From assembly GCA_025963615.1 (NCBI GenBank), contig JAOQAL010000249.1, forward strand, positions 1-5,567: a DNA stretch of 5,567 nucleotides, read 5' to 3'. Shown here piece after piece: positions 1 to 5,567 of this stretch (the first letter of the stretch is position 1; the number at the start of each line of letters is the position of its first letter). The translations under genes were made by a program, and so were the position numbers. This DNA comes from Chitinophagaceae bacterium. Lineage in GTDB: Bacteria; Bacteroidota; Bacteroidia; Chitinophagales; Chitinophagaceae. The notes under the pieces are model-generated. The model had not been told where the DNA came from. It saw nothing but the letters and a program-made list of their open reading frames with translations, and did no database searches.

Positions 1-1875
1 TCTTCTCCTTACCAGTGGAAAGCAGTTAGTAAAAAAACCGGCCCGGGAAAATATGAACTTACATTTACTACCTCCGGGGCCAAAGGCTGGCAATTATATG
101 CCCCCAACCAATCATTAAGTGAGGTAAAAGTAGCTGAACTTGTTTTTTCGGATTCGAGCATCACCCAGGAAGGGCCTTTTTCGGAAATGGGTACATCAAA
201 AACAATCAACAGTATAATTTTTGAAAATACCCCCGTGAAAATTTATGAAGGGGTTTCTGAATGGAAAGTGAATATTCATTTAAAAGGTGAAGTACCTGCT
301 CAGTTAAATGCCACATTAAATTATACCTATGGCAGGAACGATGAATTTTATCCTTCCACAGCATTCGTGTTTGCCGTTGCATTGGAAGGAGGCGTGCAAT
401 CAACAACAAGAATTAAAATAGCATCCATTGATATAAAAAACCCGGTAAGCAATTGCGGAGATGATGATACTTCCAATAAAAGTTTGTTCGGTATTTTTCT
501 ATTGGGACTCGCCGGGGGATTTATTGCCCTGCTCACCCCCTGTGTATTTCCTTTGATTCCATTGACAGTATCTTTTTTTACAAAAAAATCGCAGAGCAAA
601 CAAAAAGGAATTTTGAATGCTGTGGTATATGGGTTTTTTATTTTTCTGATTTATATATTTTTAAGTATTCCCTTTCATTTAATTGACAGCGCTAACCCGG
701 AGATACTGAACAACCTGTCTACCAATATCTGGCTCAATATCCTTTTCTTTATCATCTTCGTCGTATTTGCTGTTTCATTTTTTGGATATTTTGAAATTGG
801 TTTACCTGCTGGTTTTGCGAATAAGGTGGATTCAAAATCAGGGCTGGGCAACTGGGGTGGTATTTTCTTTATGGCGCTTACGCTGGCCATCGTTTCTTTT
901 TCATGCACGGGACCTATTCTCGGCTCTTTACTGGCCGGTGTTTCCAATGAAGGGGCTTGGCCGTTAACCGCAGGACTCGCTGGTTTTGGTTTTGCATTGG
1001 CACTGCCATTCGCGTTGTTTGCCATGTTTCCGCACTGGTTGCAATCACTGCCGAAATCAGGAGGCTGGCTTACTACCGTAAAAGTGGTATTGGGTTTCCT
1101 GGAACTGGCTATGGCTATGAAATTTTTATCCAATGCAGACCTGGTTGAACAATGGGGCCTTGTAAAAAGAGAATTATTCATTGCCGTCTGGATCATTTTG
1201 GGCAGTTGTATAGTTCTTTATCTTTTCGGTGTTATCCGGTTTCCCCATGATTCACCGGTTAAGAAAATAAGCAAAGGACGTTGGGCATTTATTGCGTTAT
1301 TTGGCGTCGCTACAATATACCTTATTCCAGGCCTCAGCAATACCAGGGCGGCAAATCTCCGGCTGATCAGCGGTTTCCCCCCACCGTTATGTTATAGCCT
1401 GTATAGTCATCCTGTTAATTGCGAAGAAAAATTTGAACCCTTAAGAGATTACGATGAAGCCCTGGCCCTGGCCCGTAAGGAAAATAAACCCCTGCTGATA
1501 GATTTTACCGGCTGGGCTTGTGTAAACTGCCGCAGAATGGAAGAAAAAGTATGGCCCGACCAGGATGTTGCGGCTATGATGCGTAATGATTTCGTGGTGG
1601 TTTCACTTTATGTGGACGAGCGGCAAAATCTTCCGCTATCAAAACAGCTCCGGTTTAAAACCCGGAATAACGCAGATAAATCCATCATTACTGTAGGTGA
1701 TAAATGGGCGACTTTTCAATCTGAAAACTTTAATGCTGTGGCGCAACCACAGTATGCTATTATCAGTACAGATGAAAAAGCATTGACCAAAACAAAAGCG
1801 TATACTCCCAATCCCAAAGATTTTGCCCAATGGCTGCAATGCGGCCTTGAAACATTCAGGAAAACAAAAAAATAA
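1..1875 (+). CDS. dsbD: DsbD-type thiol:disulfide interchange protein, 5' end missing
   Basis: DsbD proteins carry electrons from cytoplasmic thioredoxin across the inner membrane to periplasmic thiol proteins. The frame is open from base 1, so 624 residues are visible and the true start lies upstream; the ATG at 187 is internal. Visible residues 1-150 form the N-terminal beta-sandwich domain (GKYELTF, GWQLYAPN). About eight hydrophobic segments follow: roughly 162-192, 204-226, 242-266, 285-312, 319-345, 356-377, 389-412 and 427-442. The two membrane redox cysteines are C181 in TPCVFPLIP and C302 in SFSCTGP, spaced almost as in E. coli. The C-terminal thioredoxin domain has the active site C507-V-N-C510 in DFTGWACVNC and a cis-proline loop AQP (P583). 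Oddities: the N-terminal domain lacks the usual cysteine pair, and an extra pair, C464 and C474, sits just before the thioredoxin domain. The gene converges on the downstream sigma gene and ends before a shared terminator. The family call is firm; the physiological partner is unknown. Confidence 0.95.
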   Translation, partial: SSPYQWKAVSKKTGPGKYELTFTTSGAKGWQLYAPNQSLSEVKVAELVFSDSSITQEGPFSEMGTSKTINSIIFENTPVKIYEGVSEWKVNIHLKGEVPAQLNATLNYTYGRNDEFYPSTAFVFAVALEGGVQSTTRIKIASIDIKNPVSNCGDDDTSNKSLFGIFLLGLAGGFIALLTPCVFPLIPLTVSFFTKKSQSKQKGILNAVVYGFFIFLIYIFLSIPFHLIDSANPEILNNLSTNIWLNILFFIIFVVFAVSFFGYFEIGLPAGFANKVDSKSGLGNWGGIFFMALTLAIVSFSCTGPILGSLLAGVSNEGAWPLTAGLAGFGFALALPFALFAMFPHWLQSLPKSGGWLTTVKVVLGFLELAMAMKFLSNADLVEQWGLVKRELFIAVWIILGSCIVLYLFGVIRFPHDSPVKKISKGRWAFIALFGVATIYLIPGLSNTRAANLRLISGFPPPLCYSLYSHPVNCEEKFEPLRDYDEALALARKENKPLLIDFTGWACVNCRRMEEKVWPDQDVAAMMRNDFVVVSLYVDERQNLPLSKQLRFKTRNNADKSIITVGDKWATFQSENFNAVAQPQYAIISTDEKALTKTKAYTPNPKDFAQWLQCGLETFRKTKK

Positions 1876-1964
1876 GCCGGTAGGCCAATTGAAATAACTC
1901 CGGACACTTTATTCTCCTTTGTTTTCAATACGGATGCTCAGATTCCAGCCCCAGGCTGTTAGCT

Positions 1965-2003
1965 TTTACATTTTATATTCTTCATTTTACATTTAACATT
2001 CAA
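1965..2003 (+). repeat. Degenerate tandem heptamer array (CATTYWA-like)
   Basis: Read in steps of seven from 1965, the bases give TTTACAT, TTTATAT, TCTTCAT, TTTACAT and TTAACAT, followed by TCAAAGG. Rotated, the units are CATTTTA, TATTCTT, CATTTTA, CATTTAA and CATTCAA. The seven-base period and the CATT core match the CAYTCAC array inside uvrA at 3962-3989, in the same orientation. It lies 90 bp after the dsbD stop and before the terminator. Low base complexity means part of the pattern could be chance. Confidence 0.55.
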
Positions 2004-2027
2004 AGGGAACTTCCAGACACAAATTTA

Positions 2028-2057
2028 AAAACCCCGGACATATAGGTCCGGGGTTTT
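2028..2057. terminator. Bidirectional rho-independent terminator
   Basis: The arm AAAACCCCGGAC (2028-2039) pairs perfectly over 12 bp with GTCCGGGGTTTT (2046-2057) around a six-base loop (2040-2045). On the + strand the GC stem ends in TTTTAATT; on the - strand it ends in TTTTTAAATTT. It can therefore stop transcripts of dsbD from the left and of the sigma gene from the right, as expected between converging genes. Confidence 0.9.
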
Positions 2058-2065
2058 AATTAGGC

Positions 2066-2150
2066 GTCATCCTGTATCAGCCTGGCGGTGCAGGGAAAAA
2101 TAGATTTTTATACCTATATTCTTCATCTCCATCCGGAGATACAGAATGAC
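2066..2150. repeat. Inverted pair of REP-like units (REPIN-like, 85 bp)
   Basis: The left end GTCATCCTGTATC (2066-2078) and the right end GATACAGAATGAC (2138-2150) are inverted copies matching at 12 of 13 positions. Each unit therefore begins GTCATYCTGTATC when read inward. The right unit also contains a perfect 6-bp hairpin, ATCTCC (2125-2130) with GGAGAT (2135-2140) around a four-base loop. Read on the - strand, the right unit has the form GTCATTCTG, hairpin, GAAGAAT. This resembles the dispersed GTCATTCTGA...GAAGAATC-type repeats I recall from many bacterial genomes; that link rests on memory. There is no coding potential. It lies in the 3' region of the sigma gene. Confidence 0.6.
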
Positions 2151-2201
2151 AAGATATTGACAGCTTTTGGTTCTTCCCTTCTTGAAAGGAAAGACAGCGT
2201 G

Positions 2202-2783
2202 TTAGAGTGCAATTTGTTTTTGCACCATCATTTTGCGCAGGTTGATAAGACCGTACCGCATACGGCCCAGTGCCGTATTGATGCTGCAATTGGTAATAGA
2301 TGCGATTTCCTTAAAGCTCATATCTGCATAATGACGCAGAACGATTACTTCCCGTTGATCTTCCGGAAGGCGCTCAAGCATTTCACGGACCCGGTCATAA
2401 CTCTGGCGTTTCATCATCCGGACGTCAACACCGTCTTCAGTGAAATTCAACACTTCGAAGATGTCTTTGTCATCGCCTGTTTTGATGGTTGGCGTACGCT
2501 TAACTTTACGGAAATGATCTACGCAAAGGTTATGGGCAATACGCTGCGCCCAGGGTAAAAATTTTCCTTCTTCGGTATACCGGCCACCGCGTAACGTGTC
2601 GATTATTCTGATAAAAACGTCCTGGAAAATATCTTCGGCCAGATATTTGTCTTTAACAAGAAACAGGATGGAAGTGTACAGTTTGTCTTTGTGCCGGAGC
2701 ACCAGTGCTTCGAGGGCATCAAAATTACCATCTCCGAAGAGGTTGATTAACTCGTTGTCTGTGTTTTTTGTAAAGGTTTTCAT
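2202..2783 (-). CDS. ECF-type RNA polymerase sigma factor, 193 aa
   Basis: This is a complete sigma-70 family factor of the extracytoplasmic-function type, which directs RNA polymerase core to its own promoter set. Residues about 12-96 are sigma region 2: a DNELINLFGDGNFDALEALV start, the core-binding helix YLAEDIFQDVFIRII (47-61), and the -10-recognising part ending in PWAQRIAHNLCVDHFRKVKR (77-96). An acidic linker follows (about 97-128). Region 4 (about 129-186) carries LPEDQREVIVLRHYADMSFKEIA and the helix-turn-helix recognition segment SINTALGRMRYGLINLR. The length is normal for the group. The ATG at 2783 has AAGGAG only three bases upstream, and no better start is seen. No anti-sigma gene flanks it. 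It is divergent from uvrA and convergent with dsbD. It resembles a sigma factor that is widely conserved in Bacteroidota and possibly related to SigP of the type IX secretion circuit; that link is a guess from memory, so no symbol is given. Confidence 0.95.
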   Translation of the reverse strand: MKTFTKNTDNELINLFGDGNFDALEALVLRHKDKLYTSILFLVKDKYLAEDIFQDVFIRIIDTLRGGRYTEEGKFLPWAQRIAHNLCVDHFRKVKRTPTIKTGDDKDIFEVLNFTEDGVDVRMMKRQSYDRVREMLERLPEDQREVIVLRHYADMSFKEIASITNCSINTALGRMRYGLINLRKMMVQKQIAL

Positions 2784-2898
2784 AAACTCCTTAAAGGTTT
2801 AGGTGTTCAGGGATATTGGTTTTGGTTTATTGGACTGAAAATTTCGAGTAGATATGTAGATCTATAGGCGAGATTAATTTTGTAGTTTTAGTTTTTCT

Positions 2899-2935
2899 TG
2901 ATTCAGGATTTAAAAATAGTCCTTTTTCTGAATCA
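2899..2935. repeat. Inverted repeat with 8-bp arms in divergent promoter region
   Basis: TGATTCAG (2899-2906) is the exact reverse complement of CTGAATCA (2928-2935). An inner AGGA (2905-2908) can alternatively pair with TCCT (2920-2923). No T-run follows on either strand, so it is not a normal terminator. It overlaps the candidate -7 box of the sigma gene, so it may be an operator or a structured leader; function is inference. Confidence 0.45.
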
Positions 2936-2941
2936 GACAAA
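2911..2941 (-). promoter_or_regulatory. Candidate Bacteroidota-type promoter for the sigma gene
   Basis: On the - strand, TTTG (2941-2938) is followed after exactly 19 bases by TATTTTTA (2918-2911). The Bacteroidota housekeeping consensus is TTTG, about 19 bases, TAnnTTTG, so only the last base of the -7 box differs. Transcription would begin near 2904 and give a leader of about 120 bases. The -33 element overlaps the palindrome at 2937-2948. Confidence 0.45.
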
Positions 2942-2948
2942 TATTTGT
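2937..2948. promoter_or_regulatory. Perfect 12-bp palindrome, possible operator
   Basis: ACAAATATTTGT is its own reverse complement. It covers the -33 TTTG of the candidate sigma-gene promoter, where a bound dimeric regulator could block polymerase. In AT-rich DNA such a palindrome can arise by chance, and no regulator gene is nearby. Confidence 0.3.
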
Positions 2949-3020
2949 TGTAATTAGATTGCCTCCCGCGTCTTAAAAAACTGTTAAGGATATTCTGCAA
3001 ATTTGCTGCTGATAAGGGTT

Positions 3021-3028
3021 TACCTTTG
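3021..3028 (+). promoter_or_regulatory. Candidate -7 box for uvrA (TACCTTTG)
   Basis: This is an exact match to the TAnnTTTG -7 consensus of Bacteroidota, only 12 bases before the uvrA ATG. The nearest TTTG upstream (3002-3005) lies 15 bases away, shorter than the usual 17-23, so the -33 half is weak. If used, the leader would be only about 5-8 bases, leaving no room for a ribosome binding site. Confidence 0.45.
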
Positions 3029-3040
3029 TTAACACGCAAA

Positions 3041-5567
3041 ATGGAAAAAATAATAAAAGAGGAAAAATCCGTAGTAAAGCCGACCGTAAAATCCGCAAAT
3101 AACATCTTCATTAAGGGTGCACGGGTTCATAACCTGAAAAATATCGATGTTGAGATTCCACGGAAAAAACTGATTGTCGTCACCGGTGTTTCAGGTTCCG
3201 GAAAATCATCTTTAACAATTGATACACTATACGCTGAAGGGCAAAGAAGATATGCCGAAAGCTTAAGCGCCTATGCCCGCCAGTTCCTTAACCGGATGAA
3301 CAAGCCGGATGTGGATTATATAAAAGGCCTTTGCCCCGCCATTGCGATAGAACAAAAAGTAATTACCAGGACACCCCGCAGCACCGTGGGCAGTATGACG
3401 GAAATTTATGATTACCTGCGGTTATTATATGCAAGGATTGGAAAAACCATTTCGCCCGTGTCGGGCAAGGAAGTCAAGAAAGATGATGTTGCCGATGTGG
3501 TAAATGCGATACAGGCATTAAAGGAAGGAGATAAGGTTTATATTCTTACTGCATTTAAACAACATAAGAATCGCCAGATTCGGGAAGAGTTGAATATATT
3601 GGTGCAAAAAGGCTTTTCAAGATTGGCTATTCCCAATCCGTTGAACGGCGGAGCTTTAGAACCGCAACGGATCGAAGATCTGTTAGACTTAAGTGACAGA
3701 GAGCTGAACGCCAAACTTCAAACTTCAGATCCTGGAACTACCGGATCCAAACTCAAAACATATATCCTCATAGACCGTATTGTTGTAAAAGCCCCGGTAG
3801 CTAACGGGGTTGAGGATGATGATGATAAGCATCGGCTGGCAGATTCGATAGGCACTGCTTTTTATGAAGGCGAAGGTGATGTTTTTTTGGAAGTACAAAG
3901 TCAACAGCCGGGTCCCGGTGACGGTTTGCAGTCAGTTTCCAAAAATTCAAAAGAATCTTCCCATTCACCACTCACCACTCACCATTCACTACTTCATTTC
4001 AACAACCGGTTCGAACTAGACGGTATTCAGTTTGAAGAACCGGTTCCTAATTTATTTTCATTTAACAACCCATTTGGTGCCTGCCCTACCTGCGAAGGTT
4101 TCTCACAGGTGCTCGGTATAGATAGTGAATTGGTAATTCCTGACCGCCGGTTAAGTGTGTATGATGGTGCAGTAGCTCCCTGGAAGGGGGAAAAGCTCGG
4201 TCTGTGGCGTGAGCAATTTATTAAGGGAGCAAAGAAGTTTAATTTTCCGGTTCATAAACCTATTGCAGATCTTACAAAAAGTCAATACGATCTTTTATGG
4301 CAGGGAAATGAATATGCGCAGGGTATCAATGCGTTCTTCAAAGAAGTAGAACAAAATCTATATAAGGTTCAATACCGTGTTTTATTAAGCAGGTATCGGG
4401 GACGAACGATATGCCCTGATTGCAAAGGCTATCGCCTTCGCAAAGAAGCTTTGTATATAAAAATTAATGATGTACATATTGGCGAGGTAAGTGAATTGCC
4501 CGTGAGGGAGATGAAAGTTTGGTTTGATAACATACAGGAAAAACTCAGCGCTTTTGATAAAGAAGTTGCAAAAAGAATACTAATTGAAATAAATCACCGG
4601 CTGACCATATTACTGGATGTCGGGTTGGGGTACCTTACCATCAACCGGTTGGCAAATACATTGAGTGGTGGTGAAAGCCAGCGTATACAATTGACAAGAA
4701 GCCTCGGAAGCAACCTCACCAATTCCTTATATATACTGGATGAACCTTCTATCGGCCTTCACTCGAGAGATACGGAAAATCTAATCCGGGTGCTGAAAGA
4801 ATTACGTGACCTCGATAATACAGTCGTGGTGGTAGAGCATGATGAAATGATGATGCGGGAAGCGGACCACATTATCGATATGGGTCCCCTGGCTTCTCAC
4901 CTGGGCGGGGAAGTAGTAGCAGAAGGAAATTACGATGAAATTATTGCTGATTCGTCCAGTTTAACCGGTAAATACCTGAATGGTGATTTAAAAATAGAGC
5001 CACCGGCATCAGTGCGTAAATGGAACCGGTCCATAATAATAGAAGGCGCCAGCCAGCATAATCTGAAAAATATTTCCGCGGAATTTCCATTAAATGTTTT
5101 ATGCGTGGTCAGTGGAGTGAGCGGAAGCGGCAAAACAACCCTGGTAAAGCAAATTCTGTATCCGGCACTGAAAAAAATAAAAGGAGAGGTTGCCGATAAG
5201 ATAGGTTTTCATAAAGCGATTACGGGGGATATTGATAGCATCGCACAAATTGAAATGGTGGATCAGAATCCGATAGGCAAATCGAGCCGTAGCAATCCTG
5301 TTACGTATATAAAAGCCTATGATGAAATACGGGAACTTTTTTCAAAACAACCCTTGAGTAAGATGCGTGGTTTTCTACCGAAACATTTTTCTTTTAATGT
5401 GGATGGTGGACGCTGTGATACCTGTAAAGGGGAAGGCGAACAGGTGGTGGAAATGCAGTTCCTGGCGGATGTGCATTTGACCTGTGAAATATGTGGCGGG
5501 AAACGATTTAAGGAGGAAGTGCTGGAAGTAAAATATAAGGACAAGAGTATTTATGATATACTGGAAT
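3041..5567 (+). CDS. uvrA: UvrA, excinuclease ABC subunit A, 3' end missing
   Basis: UvrA is the ABC-type ATPase that scans DNA for bulky lesions and loads UvrB in nucleotide excision repair; it acts as a cytoplasmic dimer. The frame is open without interruption from ATG 3041 to the window end (842 codons; about 100 are likely missing). In order: Walker A of the first ATPase, GVSGSGKSS (49-57), in the [13 protein letters not shown] context; the UvrB-binding region and insertion domain; CPTCEG (C348, C351) and CPDCKG (C458, C461); the first ABC signature LSGGE (541-545) and Walker B ending in LDEPSIGLH (D567, E568); second Walker [10 protein letters not shown] (692-700); and the DNA-binding zinc finger C792, C795, C815, C818 with the E. 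coli spacing. The second signature and Walker B lie beyond the window. Residues about 286-319 are an unusual low-complexity insert encoded partly by heptamer repeats. The E. coli-type first CxxC is absent, replaced by [13 protein letters not shown] 3041 is the only sensible start; the next in-frame ATG falls after Walker A. Confidence 0.97.
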   Translation, partial: MEKIIKEEKSVVKPTVKSANNIFIKGARVHNLKNIDVEIPRKKLIVVTGVSGSGKSSLTIDTLYAEGQRRYAESLSAYARQFLNRMNKPDVDYIKGLCPAIAIEQKVITRTPRSTVGSMTEIYDYLRLLYARIGKTISPVSGKEVKKDDVADVVNAIQALKEGDKVYILTAFKQHKNRQIREELNILVQKGFSRLAIPNPLNGGALEPQRIEDLLDLSDRELNAKLQTSDPGTTGSKLKTYILIDRIVVKAPVANGVEDDDDKHRLADSIGTAFYEGEGDVFLEVQSQQPGPGDGLQSVSKNSKESSHSPLTTHHSLLHFNNRFELDGIQFEEPVPNLFSFNNPFGACPTCEGFSQVLGIDSELVIPDRRLSVYDGAVAPWKGEKLGLWREQFIKGAKKFNFPVHKPIADLTKSQYDLLWQGNEYAQGINAFFKEVEQNLYKVQYRVLLSRYRGRTICPDCKGYRLRKEALYIKINDVHIGEVSELPVREMKVWFDNIQEKLSAFDKEVAKRILIEINHRLTILLDVGLGYLTINRLANTLSGGESQRIQLTRSLGSNLTNSLYILDEPSIGLHSRDTENLIRVLKELRDLDNTVVVVEHDEMMMREADHIIDMGPLASHLGGEVVAEGNYDEIIADSSSLTGKYLNGDLKIEPPASVRKWNRSIIIEGASQHNLKNISAEFPLNVLCVVSGVSGSGKTTLVKQILYPALKKIKGEVADKIGFHKAITGDIDSIAQIEMVDQNPIGKSSRSNPVTYIKAYDEIRELFSKQPLSKMRGFLPKHFSFNVDGGRCDTCKGEGEQVVEMQFLADVHLTCEICGGKRFKEEVLEVKYKDKSIYDILE
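3962..3989 (+). repeat. Tandem CAYTCAC heptamer array inside uvrA
   Basis: Four head-to-tail heptamers, CATTCAC, CACTCAC, CACTCAC and CATTCAC, fill 28 bases, followed by a decayed unit TACTTCA (3990-3996). In frame they encode HSPLTTHHS (308-316). This orientation has no stop codon in any frame. The opposite strand contains TGA in every frame within 21 bases, so only one orientation is tolerated inside a gene. The period and CATT core match the array at 1965-2003. Confidence 0.85.

Larger units (their letters stand above)
1876..2201. other. Convergent intergenic region rich in repeats
   Basis: This 326-bp stretch lies between the dsbD stop and the sigma-factor stop, and I see no credible gene in it. 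From left to right it holds about 90 bp of unremarkable sequence, a degenerate heptamer array (1965-2003), a bidirectional hairpin terminator (2028-2057), an inverted pair of REP-like units (2066-2150) and about 50 bp of plain sequence. A + strand open frame that begins inside the REP pair and runs into the sigma gene is antisense to a well-supported gene and is not believed. Confidence 0.8.
2784..3040. promoter_or_regulatory. Divergent control region between sigma gene and uvrA
   Basis: This 257-bp AT-rich stretch separates the two divergent start codons. It holds a candidate - strand promoter (2911-2941), a candidate + strand -7 box near uvrA (3021-3028), a second isolated TAATTTTG match on the + strand (2875-2882) without a clear -33 partner, and two inverted repeats (2899-2935 and 2937-2948). 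I find no convincing gene. A 94-codon - strand frame crosses it but overlaps the start of uvrA, has no recognisable motif and is rich in generic residues. Confidence 0.7.

Noticed and set aside
187..189. ATG as the start of dsbD
   Set aside because: The same frame is open back to base 1 and encodes the start of the N-terminal DsbD domain (GKYELTF, GWQLYAPN), so this ATG is internal.
675..1196. - strand open frame of 173 codons
   Set aside because: It is antisense to the membrane domain of dsbD, whose frame is clearly coding; the composition is that of a shadow frame.
2096..2109. AAAAAT/ATTTTT inverted repeat as a second terminator
   Set aside because: The stem is all A-T with a two-base loop, so it would be unstable; it is better seen as the AT-rich centre of the REP-like pair.
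2088..2558. + strand open frame of 156 codons
   Set aside because: It runs antisense through the sigma-factor gene, starts inside the REP-like element and has no recognisable motif; the sigma gene fully explains the region.
2857..2864. TAGATCTA palindrome upstream of the sigma gene
   Set aside because: Eight bases in AT-rich sequence with no overlap with promoter elements; expected by chance.
2827..3111. - strand open frame of 94 codons between the sigma gene and uvrA
   Set aside because: It overlaps the uvrA start, spans the likely divergent promoters and has no domain or conserved-looking motif.
3962..3989. CRISPR-like array
   Set aside because: The repeats are only seven bases long, directly abutting and without spacers, inside an open coding frame.

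Overview
The window looks like chromosomal DNA from a Bacteroidota bacterium, most likely the Chitinophagaceae/Sphingobacteriales side. The evidence is the moderate-to-low GC, the protein flavours (a UvrA with NRFELDGI in place of the first CxxC, and a short ECF sigma factor ending in a SINTALGRMRYGLINLRKMM-type region 4), promoter-like TAnnTTTG boxes, and little use of Shine-Dalgarno sequences. This placement is inference from sequence style, not a database match.

Layout. (1) Bases 1-1875, + strand: the 3' part of a DsbD-type thiol:disulfide interchange protein, with its 5' end outside the window. It keeps the N-terminal immunoglobulin-like domain, an eight-helix membrane domain with both redox cysteines, and a C-terminal thioredoxin domain with a CVNC active site. 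The N-terminal domain appears to have lost its cysteine pair. (2) Bases 1876-2201: a convergent intergenic region of 326 bp, with a degenerate tandem heptamer array, a strong bidirectional terminator and an 85-bp inverted pair of REP-like units. (3) Bases 2202-2783, - strand: a complete ECF sigma factor with no anti-sigma gene beside it. (4) Bases 2784-3040: a divergent control region with promoter-like boxes on both strands and two inverted repeats. (5) Bases 3041-5567, + strand: uvrA, the DNA-damage recognition ATPase of nucleotide excision repair. It is cut by the window end after about 842 codons. Its coding sequence contains an in-frame stretch of tandem CAYTCAC heptamers that encodes a low-complexity insert.

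The three genes do not form one operon: dsbD converges on the sigma gene, and the sigma gene diverges from uvrA. Functionally they cover periplasmic thiol reduction, transcriptional control and DNA repair. No new multi-gene system is evident. The most interesting signals are the heptamer repeats, seen both between genes and inside uvrA, the REP-pair element, and the cysteine-less N-terminal domain of DsbD.
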